Notes under the pieces: generated by a model | The model's input: the letters and a program-made list of their open reading frames with translations, nothing else | What the model was told of the DNA's origin: nothing | Databases searched by the model: none | Translations under genes and position numbers: made by a program | Assembly: GCA_041648505.1 (NCBI GenBank) | Contig: JBAZOY010000108.1 | Span: 1-6,175, forward strand | Length of the DNA stretch: 6,175 bases | Source of the DNA: JBAZOY01 sp041648505 | GTDB taxonomy: Bacteria > Desulfobacterota > Syntrophia > Syntrophales > CG2-30-49-12 | Reading direction: 5' to 3' | Shown: piece by piece, positions 1-3,980 of the stretch | Layout of the letters: every line of letters begins with the position of its first letter | How positions within the stretch are numbered: the first letter of the stretch is position 1

Positions 1-1
1 C

Positions 2-145
2 AACTTCGGAATCTTTAAGACTACCGTTCGGGCTGCCCGCACCTACAAGGCACCGTTTGCCCCGGGGAAGCCCGTAAAGAAACCCGCTCGCACTGGTATT
101 AACTTCAAGCCCGCCGCGGATTTCAAGCGGGATCTTAATTCATGA
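2..145 (+). CDS. HU/IHF-family DNA-binding protein, C-terminal part (partial)
   Basis: The frame is open from the window edge to a TGA at 143-145 and encodes the last 47 residues of a protein. The pattern FGIFKTTVRAART, followed by a Pro/Lys-rich arm and then NFKPAADFKRDLN, matches the end of HU/IHF proteins. In that family a GFGTF strand is followed by R-x-A-R, a basic arm that wraps DNA (usually GRNP.TG...IPA), and a final F-K-P-x-x-x-F/L-K helix. HU proteins are small histone-like dimers that bend DNA in the nucleoid and also assist phage or plasmid recombination. The arm here departs from the usual GRNP-TG form (TYKAPFAPGKPVKKPA), so this may be a divergent accessory or phage-type HU. The start lies outside the window. 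Confidence 0.72.
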   Translation, partial: NFGIFKTTVRAARTYKAPFAPGKPVKKPARTGINFKPAADFKRDLNS

Positions 146-195
146 GCCGATACCTTACGCCACGCAAGACTAAAACGTCTTCCAAAAGGCGGTAA
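142..195 (+). CDS. Possible 17-residue basic peptide overlapping the HU stop
   Basis: The HU stop sits in an ATGA arrangement. The ATG at 142 opens a short frame, MSRYLTPRKTKTSSKRR, ending in TAA at 193-195. The 4-base stop/start overlap would allow translational coupling and the product is strongly basic. However, most of this stretch also folds as a two-tier hairpin (155-195), and 17 residues is too short to judge coding. I do not recognise a family. Confidence 0.2.
   Translation: MSRYLTPRKTKTSSKRR
155..195 (+). other. Two-tier hairpin after the HU gene
   Basis: The outer stem is TTACGCC (155-161) with GGC-GTAA (188-195, one G bulged at 191). The inner stem is AAGAC (166-170) with GTCTT (177-181) around a 6-base loop. 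No T-run follows on the plus strand, so it is not a classic intrinsic terminator. It could protect the 3' end of the HU mRNA. Confidence 0.35.
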
Positions 196-232
196 AATGG
201 GAAATGAATCAAATTTCTGGTAGTGTATCATT

Positions 233-260
233 TTGAAAATATAGGAGGGAGAAATATAGT
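233..260 (+). promoter_or_regulatory. Weak candidate promoter pointing at the 3' end of the NYN gene
   Basis: TTGAAA (233-238) and TATAGT (255-260) lie 16 bp apart, each one mismatch from the sigma-70 consensus. No credible gene follows on the plus strand, so any transcript would run antisense into the NYN gene. The stretch is AT-rich, where chance matches are common. The rest of 196-321 holds nothing else I can support. Confidence 0.22.
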
Positions 261-321
261 AAAGGAAGGGGTTCTTCGTTTAAATATGAATGTAGGAATC
301 TATTGGCTATTTTTGGGGAAT

Positions 322-343
322 AAAAAAGCGGTCCGGAGGCCGC
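322..343 (-). terminator. Intrinsic terminator of the NYN gene
   Basis: Read on the minus strand, GCGGCC pairs with GGACCGC (one bulged A, 3-base loop) and is followed directly by six T. It begins 29 bases after the NYN stop codon. No T-run follows on the plus strand, so it acts in one direction. Confidence 0.85.
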
Positions 344-372
344 CAATATGTTTAGTTTAGGGGAGATTTTCA

Positions 373-1125
373 TTAAATACACAGATACTCTTTGAGTTGA
401 TCGTAGGAAATTTCAATACTCCAATCTGTAACCTGGTTTAACCTCCTAGCTCCACCCGGCAATAATTTATCATTTTTTGTCTTAAATGCAACATTTACGA
501 TTTTCTTCCCCCAGTCCTTAACAGCTTGTACCGCTGGCACATAATCTTGATCACCGGAAACAATAACAGCTATATCGTAAATACCATTTAATACAATTAA
601 ATCAGTTGCTAATTTAACATCAACAGCCTTTTCTTTTTGAAATTGTTGTTTATATAGATCAAAGGTTATTGAACCTGCTCTCCTAAATTCAATAGAATTA
701 TGTTTATTAGTAATACCATCTTGAATGTTGATCCATCCGTCTGAACGTTTCCGCATTATATCTTGCCTAGTGGTTAATGTTTTTACCTGTTCTTTCATTT
801 TATCAACTAATGCCTCTGATTCCAATCCTTCCAAATCTTTTTTAAATGGGAAATGTCTTGAAAGTACTCTTTGTAATTCCCCTGCCCCAAGACGAGAGCT
901 TTCGATCCTATATGGGCGGTAATCAATATGTTGAACCACATACCAATATGTCCTTAACCTTTCAGCAGCAATAGGAGCAGCTTGGACAACTAGCCAATCA
1001 AAAAACTCTGTCCACTGTGCCTCCTTAGGAAGATATTCATCGAGAGTAGGTATATCCGCAAACAATTCATGTATGGAATGGCGAAAATTCTCCCCGTCTA
1101 CAAAAATACAAACTCTTTTCGTCAT
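373..1125 (-). CDS. NYN-domain (LabA/DUF88-type) putative ribonuclease
   Basis: This is a complete 250-residue protein of the NYN family, PIN-like metal-dependent RNases related to LabA and DUF88 proteins. The acidic site residues are all present: VDGENF near the N-terminus (D10, N13), VDVKLATDL (D169, D175) and VSGDQDYVPAV (D192, D194). The region between about 60 and 150 is longer than in minimal LabA proteins and contains a charged, probably helical stretch (95-125). I chose the ATG at 1125 over the in-frame TTG at 1131 because AAGGA (1133-1137) lies 7 bases from the ATG but only 1 base from the TTG. The gene stands alone, with its own promoter, a leader with a terminator-like hairpin, and a 3' terminator. 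It is visibly AT-rich compared with the recombinase genes next to it, suggesting separate acquisition. The family assignment is firm; the RNA substrate is unknown. Confidence 0.92.
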   Translation of the reverse strand: MTKRVCIFVDGENFRHSIHELFADIPTLDEYLPKEAQWTEFFDWLVVQAAPIAAERLRTYWYVVQHIDYRPYRIESSRLGAGELQRVLSRHFPFKKDLEGLESEALVDKMKEQVKTLTTRQDIMRKRSDGWINIQDGITNKHNSIEFRRAGSITFDLYKQQFQKEKAVDVKLATDLIVLNGIYDIAVIVSGDQDYVPAVQAVKDWGKKIVNVAFKTKNDKLLPGGARRLNQVTDWSIEISYDQLKEYLCI

Positions 1126-1132
1126 TATCAAA

Positions 1133-1137
1133 TCCTT
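1133..1137 (-). promoter_or_regulatory. Ribosome binding site of the NYN gene
   Basis: AAGGA on the minus strand, 7 bases before the ATG at 1125. It follows the T-run of the leader hairpin almost immediately, so RNA that stops at the hairpin carries no start signal. It decides the start codon against the TTG at 1131. Confidence 0.75.
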
Positions 1138-1140
1138 TCA

Positions 1141-1171
1141 AAAAAGAAACGGGAGACACGCAGTCTCCCGT
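1141..1171 (-). terminator. Leader terminator/attenuator hairpin upstream of the NYN gene
   Basis: On the minus strand, ACGGGAGAC pairs perfectly with GTCTCCCGT around a 5-base loop, followed by TTTCTTTTT: a complete intrinsic-terminator shape. It lies between the promoter (1249-1276) and the ribosome binding site (1133-1137), with no room for a second promoter after it. Transcription of the nuclease gene must therefore read through it. A CCCGT on the same RNA (complement of plus-strand 1187-1191) could pair with the first five bases of the terminator stem and form a weak alternative antiterminator. Confidence 0.75.
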
Positions 1172-1242
1172 CCACTCACTCGTACTACGGGCCCAGGACG
1201 CACCCAAGCCACACACTTATAGTCGAAATAGCTCTCAAAGCT
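1142..1242 (-). ncRNA. Putative leader RNA of the NYN gene
   Basis: A transcript begun about 7 bases after the -10 box would start near 1242 and, if stopped at the hairpin T-run, would be roughly 100 nt. It contains no open frame with a ribosome binding site that I can see and matches no riboswitch consensus I know. A small AGCT-TTGAG-AGCT hairpin lies near its 5' end. Existence as a separate RNA is inferred only from the promoter and terminator. Confidence 0.4.
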
Positions 1243-1248
1243 GAATAT

Positions 1249-1276
1249 ATTCTAGTTATCGGCTAAAAATTGTCAA
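1249..1276 (-). promoter_or_regulatory. Sigma-70 promoter of the NYN gene
   Basis: On the minus strand a perfect -35 TTGACA (1271-1276) is followed after 16 bp by TAGAAT (1249-1254, five of six matches). The upstream side (about 1280-1305) is A/T tracts resembling an UP element. This is among the best promoter matches in the window. Confidence 0.72.
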
Positions 1277-1333
1277 GCATTAATTTTGTGAAAAATATTT
1301 TTTATAAGCCATTTGTCGGGCTGAATTCTAGAA

Positions 1334-1396
1334 TTAATCCACCATAGCAGCTATTTCCTCCAAACTCCACACATGATCTGAAATTCCCGCCTCCAT
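1334..1396 (-). CDS. Possible 20-residue ORF or remnant with a transposase-tail-like sequence
   Basis: The ATG at 1396 opens MEAGISDHVWSLEEIAAMVD and ends at TAA (1334-1336). The frame is also open upstream, reading GPAMEAG. The pattern PAM-x-AG-x-x-DH-x-W-x-x-EE resembles the extreme C-terminus of some insertion-sequence transposases (from memory, not searched). It lies 17 bases after the helix-turn-helix stop, in another frame. It may therefore be a small separate peptide, a decayed transposase end, or a frameshifted extension of the helix-turn-helix gene. The ribosome binding site is poor. Confidence 0.3.
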   Translation of the reverse strand: MEAGISDHVWSLEEIAAMVD

Positions 1397-1413
1397 CGCA
1401 GGGCCACTCTCTT

Positions 1414-1614
1414 TTATTTCAACCCTAATTCTTTCTCTGCCAGCTTAACCGCATACAAGCACCTGATAAGCTTCTGAGCCCACGCAGGGAGAGGGCGTCG
1501 CCCATACTCCCAATGCTCGATGGCGCCTTTGGTGATCCCCATCTGTTCGGCCAGCTCTCTGCGGGTTTCGCACCCCAGCTTTAGACGTAACTCCTTAAAT
1601 TCTTCCCGCGTCAT
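1414..1614 (-). CDS. Small Cro/C1-type helix-turn-helix protein
   Basis: This is a 66-residue protein with one helix-turn-helix at about residues 17-40: RRELAEQMGITKGAIEHWE, then GRRPLP. The latter matches the W-E-x-G-x-R-x-P end of phage-type Cro/C1 domains. It should bind DNA as a dimer, probably as a repressor. A longer frame begins at 1668, but those extra codons lie inside the recombinase gene without a ribosome binding site. The ATG at 1614 has GGAG (1625-1628) 10 bases upstream. The gene overlaps the recombinase end by 20 bases, so the two are probably translationally coupled. It is last in a three-gene operon whose promoter holds a perfect palindrome; autorepression at that site is a reasonable inference but is not shown by the sequence. 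Confidence 0.85.
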   Translation of the reverse strand: MTREEFKELRLKLGCETRRELAEQMGITKGAIEHWEYGRRPLPAWAQKLIRCLYAVKLAEKELGLK

Positions 1615-2299
1615 AAAGGTTGTTCTCCAAAAGATATTTGATGGTCCCAGGATGCCACCGTCCGCCATTTTTGGTTGGGATCCCCAACTCTTTTAACTCT
1701 CGGGCTATCTTCCTGAGGCTCCAGCCCTGTGACCTCCATTCCTTTATTTGAGAAACAGTTTGAAGCTCTGCAGGGTTTTCGGTCAGAGTATCCCCTTCCC
1801 GGTCAAAGCCGTAAGGGGTAGGGGCATAAACCTCTCGGTGGGCTTTTTTGTGGGCCAGGGCCATGCCCGTTCGTTCGGCAATCAAGTTGCGCTCCAGTTC
1901 GGCGACGCCGGCCATCATGTTCAGGAAGAAGCGCCCCATGGCCGAAGCCGTGTTCAAGCTCTGGCCACCCATATCCACCAGGTGCAGGGCGATCCCCGAT
2001 TTATCCCAGGCACGGCTTTGGTGCAGGGCGTCGGCCGCATCGCGGAACAGCCGGTCCAGCTTCAAGGCCACAATGTGCCCCACCTTCATAGTGCCCACAA
2101 TGGCCAGCAGTTCAGTTCCTCCAGGGCGAGCCGATAGAGGTTTCGCGCCGGAGACGCCCTCCTCCCGGATCATGGCCACCACCTCCAGCTTGGCCATGGC
2201 ACAATAAGCCCGCAGCCGTTCCTCCTGGGCCTCCAGGCTCACCCCCTGGGTGGATTGTTCCAGGGTGGATACCCGAATATAGCAGACGGCTTTTCTCAT
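1595..2299 (-). CDS. Serine recombinase (resolvase/invertase family)
   Basis: A 234-residue site-specific recombinase that cuts and rejoins DNA through a phosphoserine link. The catalytic domain spans about residues 1-145: YIRVST carries R9 and the nucleophile S11, and LDRLFRD carries D82, R83 and R86. A long helix follows at about 120-150 (FFLNMMAGVAELERNLIAERT). The C-terminal part (160-234) has the start of a Recombinase-type domain (YGFDREGD, then SLRKIARELKELGIPTKNGGRWHPGTI) as its DNA-binding unit. It lacks the zinc ribbon and coiled coil of large phage integrases, so it is a mid-size form that seems complete. The ATG at 2299 has only a weak GGGGA upstream, so it may rely on reinitiation 78 bases after the 72-residue gene. 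It probably drives integration, resolution or inversion for a mobile element; no target site can be assigned. Confidence 0.93.
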   Translation of the reverse strand: MRKAVCYIRVSTLEQSTQGVSLEAQEERLRAYCAMAKLEVVAMIREEGVSGAKPLSARPGGTELLAIVGTMKVGHIVALKLDRLFRDAADALHQSRAWDKSGIALHLVDMGGQSLNTASAMGRFFLNMMAGVAELERNLIAERTGMALAHKKAHREVYAPTPYGFDREGDTLTENPAELQTVSQIKEWRSQGWSLRKIARELKELGIPTKNGGRWHPGTIKYLLENNLYDAGRI

Positions 2300-2377
2300 T
2301 TCTTTACTATCCCCGGCCCCAAATTAGCAAGGCCAGAACGATACCCCAGGCCACTATCACCCTGGCGTTATGCCAAG

Positions 2378-2596
2378 TTAGCATTTGAAAAGCGCCTCCT
2401 CGATTTCTCCAACTCGTTCGGGGTCCACGTCGTCCACCCCTTGAAAGACATAGACTGGGTTGCCCTCAAATTCTTTGATGCGCTCGTCGTTTCCACCCTC
2501 AGTATCGTAGTCCAGGACCATGACCTCAATTCCTTCCGTGTCGGCCATGACATGCTGTATCAGGCCACCCTCCATCGTGATAACCACTCTTGCCAT
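2378..2596 (-). CDS. 72-residue acidic protein of unknown function, first gene of the recombinase operon
   Basis: The protein starts MARVVITMEGGLIQHVMAD and continues with IEVMVLDYD, a strand-turn-strand pattern, then an acidic C-terminal half (VDDVDPERVGEIEEALF). I do not recognise a named family. Small proteins with an I/V-x-x-x-GG-x-I/V-Q-x-V start and a D-x-D after the second strand are, from memory, common on phage and plasmid DNA. The ATG at 2596 is preceded by AGGAGG (2602-2607) at 5 bases, the strongest ribosome binding site in the window, which supports real translation. A 6-bp hairpin without T-run (2361-2377) follows its stop and may reduce expression of the recombinase downstream. 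An accessory or regulatory role for the recombinase is possible but only inferred from position. Confidence 0.8.
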   Translation of the reverse strand: MARVVITMEGGLIQHVMADTEGIEVMVLDYDTEGGNDERIKEFEGNPVYVFQGVDDVDPERVGEIEEALFKC

Positions 2597-2655
2597 GACC
2601 GCCTCCTTCCTAAAAAAGTTTTAACGCTTCTGATTTTTCACCTTCCTTGCCTCTT

Positions 2656-2684
2656 AAGATACTACACTGTAGTATGCTTGTCAA
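2656..2684 (-). promoter_or_regulatory. Promoter of the 72-residue protein/recombinase/HTH operon
   Basis: On the minus strand a perfect -35 TTGACA (2679-2684) is followed after 17 bp by TATCTT (2656-2661, four of six matches). The start would be about 60 bases upstream of the first ATG. The spacer is nearly filled by the palindrome at 2659-2675, so a bound protein would block RNA polymerase. Confidence 0.68.
2659..2675. promoter_or_regulatory. 17-bp palindromic operator candidate
   Basis: ATACTACA-C-TGTAGTAT is perfectly symmetric, with two 8-bp half sites around one central base. It lies between and partly over the -10 box of the operon promoter, the classic place for a repressor site. TACA...TGTA half sites are known for the BlaI/MecI/CopY group, but those have two central bases, so the regulator is not identified. 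The operon's own helix-turn-helix protein is the nearest candidate. Confidence 0.7.
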
Positions 2685-2706
2685 GGTGGCGTCCCTATTT
2701 TATTCA

Positions 2707-2738
2707 TTGACATTTAGCTAAAAAGATAGTTAACTATC
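2707..2738 (+). promoter_or_regulatory. Divergent promoter region with a 14-bp palindrome
   Basis: TTGACA (2707-2712) points towards the 180-residue gene. The best -10 at 17 bp, TTAACT (2730-2735), is poor. It lies inside a perfect palindrome GATAGTTAACTATC (2725-2738), which could be an activator or repressor site. The -35 boxes of the two divergent promoters are only 22 bp apart, so one regulator could control both. Confidence 0.42.
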
Positions 2739-2802
2739 AGTATTATTTAGCTTATTATTATTTAGGCGCTTTGGCTATTTAAACACTTATAGGCATCGAG
2801 TT

Positions 2803-3345
2803 ATGACAAACACGGATGACAATTTTGCCATGGCCGTCAGGGAGCTAAGGGGACCAGCCACCTCAGCGTCCAAGGACCGCGAACCAAAGGAACCTAAACC
2901 CAGGAAACCCAAGAAGAGTAAGGGGAAGAGGAAGGTTGCAGCAGCTCCTAGACCTGCTACCGATCTTTCCCTGGACTGCGCAAGACAAGCAGGTCTTCCT
3001 GCCGAAATTGAAGAAGTAGATGAAATCGACGAAAAGCAGCTAAAAACCCTACAAGAATCGCTAAGTTGTTTAAGTAAAAAAGCAATCCGGAAGCTCAAGA
3101 AGCTCTTAGACTCCGACAACGCCAGGGTACAGATGCAGACCGCATTAGGAGTGATAAGGACAGCAGTTCAGGCTCTAACCAGGGATACGTCACCCCAGGG
3201 CGCTGGCGCAGAAATTCACATCCATACCTCGTCACAGTCCACCGTCATCACCGGACCAAATCAGGCCCAGGCCCCAGGTCCGCCGCAGTCCGGCCAGCTT
3301 CTCCCAGCCAGGCGCACCGGGAGGCCGATCACCATCGTCAAATAA
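2803..3345 (+). CDS. 180-residue lysine-rich protein of unknown function
   Basis: Three parts are visible. A disordered, Lys/Pro-rich segment (about 24-46, with repeated KPK/KPRKPKKSKGKRK) could bind nucleic acid. A helical middle (about 66-126) is rich in charged and leucine residues, ending in AIRKLKKLLDSDNARVQMQTALGVIRTAV, of which the last part looks like a helical repeat or a terminase-small-subunit-type helix pair. A low-complexity Gln/Pro/Gly tail ends in RRTGRPITIVK. There is no signal peptide or membrane segment. The start has only a weak AGG (2791-2793) in front. Codons look used as in a real gene, and the opposite-strand frame over 2787-3119 is poorer. It diverges from the recombinase operon. 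A DNA-packaging or DNA-binding role in a mobile element is possible; no family is claimed. Confidence 0.7.
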   Translation: MTNTDDNFAMAVRELRGPATSASKDREPKEPKPRKPKKSKGKRKVAAAPRPATDLSLDCARQAGLPAEIEEVDEIDEKQLKTLQESLSCLSKKAIRKLKKLLDSDNARVQMQTALGVIRTAVQALTRDTSPQGAGAEIHIHTSSQSTVITGPNQAQAPGPPQSGQLLPARRTGRPITIVK

Positions 3346-3513
3346 AAAGGAAGAGATGTACTAATCCGTCCGGATTCATACGGCTAAAGCCTTTGTCATT
3401 CCTACCTTCCCACCCTTACCGGTCACTGTCCTACGACGGAGAGCGCTGCCCCCCACCCCGCACCTCTTCACCTTTCAATCACCTCACCACGACGGCTCCC
3501 ACCCTCACGACGT

Positions 3514-3534
3514 ACCGCCCGCTGCCCACCGCCC
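3514..3534. repeat. Three tandem 7-bp units
   Basis: ACCGCCC, GCTGCCC and ACCGCCC follow each other, and ACGCC/ACGCCC continue less exactly. It is a small slippage-type repeat inside the C-rich tract. Confidence 0.45.
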
Positions 3535-3570
3535 ACGCCACGCCCTCATGCAAGGGAGCAAAACCGGAAA

Positions 3571-3598
3571 CCGGGGGACGGGACTCCAGTCCCCCCGG
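3571..3598. repeat. Strong GC hairpin with a diverged partial copy at 3704-3719
   Basis: CCGGGGGAC (3571-3579) pairs with GTCCCCCCGG (3589-3598, one extra C) around a 9-base loop that itself contains GGGACTCCAGTCCC symmetry. The string CCGG-n-GACGGGACT recurs at 3704-3717 without the hairpin's second arm. No T-run follows on either strand, so a terminator is unlikely. Confidence 0.5.
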
Positions 3599-3843
3599 GT
3601 CAATATATAGGGTACAACCAAAAATAGAAAATTTGCCTCTAATACGAGGTCTTACGCTTGATTGGGGAAGGCGTAGGAAGGACAAGGGCGGCGGCGGATA
3701 TTTCCGGTGACGGGACTACCGCCTGGGATGAATTTATAAGGAAACGTTGAGGAAAAAACCTAAAAAGTCGGCGCGGACTGAGATACAATTATGATAACCA
3801 TATCAAATAGCAAATATTTTACTTGAAAAAGCGTATAGATAGC

Positions 3844-3859
3844 GAGGCTGTCGAAAAAG
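3844..3859. repeat. Left terminal inverted repeat of the IS
   Basis: GAGGCTGTCGAAAAAG, reverse complement of the right end without mismatch. Similarity continues more loosely inward, with CTCTCG near both ends. Confidence 0.9.
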
Positions 3860-3980
3860 TCCTCTCGTATTTATCTTGATATGGGTTTGAGAAAAATTTG
3901 GCAGAAGATTTTTTGTGATCTTCGCGACTACTACCATTTCTCACATTCGATGGCTATTCTGAGTCCTTCTGCCTTCAAGT

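Larger units (their letters stand above)
3346..3843. other. Non-coding stretch with C-rich strand bias, short repeats and hairpins
   Basis: No convincing gene lies here. Positions 3400-3545 are very C-rich and G-poor on the plus strand, and the frame that stays open across it (3393-3710) is low-complexity Pro/Ser/Thr, as expected by chance. AATCCG-TC-CGGATT (3362-3375) is a short palindrome after the 180-residue gene, but no T-run follows. TTG at 3747, after AAGGA, opens only 15 codons (MRKKPKKSARTEIQL). From about 3780 the sequence turns AT-rich up to the insertion sequence. No tRNA or known RNA family was recognised. Confidence 0.6.

Noticed and set aside
285..359. Short plus-strand frame of 24 codons after AAGGAAGGGG
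   Set aside because: It runs straight through the terminator of the NYN gene and ends shortly after. The purine-rich stretch is 14 or more bases from the ATG and the product looks random.
1142..1242. Known riboswitch in the NYN leader
   Set aside because: I compared it by eye with c-di-GMP, preQ1, fluoride and ZTP core motifs and saw none. Only the terminator-like hairpin is supported.
1291..1302. AAAAATATTTTT palindrome as a terminator
   Set aside because: It is pure A/T without a GC stem; it fits better as A-tracts upstream of the -35 box of the NYN promoter.
1748..2207. Two long plus-strand frames of 119-129 codons
   Set aside because: They are antisense to the recombinase, whose catalytic motifs are clear; GC-rich genes often leave such open frames on the other strand.
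2787..3119. Minus-strand frame of 110 codons rich in Ser, Phe and Leu
   Set aside because: It is the opposite strand of the Lys/Glu-rich 180-residue gene, where AAG and GAA codons read as CTT and TTC. No ribosome binding site is visible.
3393..3710. Plus-strand open frame of 105 codons beginning with TTG
   Set aside because: The product is low-complexity Pro/Ser/Thr from a C-rich tract, there is no ribosome binding site, and it crosses a strong hairpin. A minus-strand frame over 3479-3685 is equally poor.
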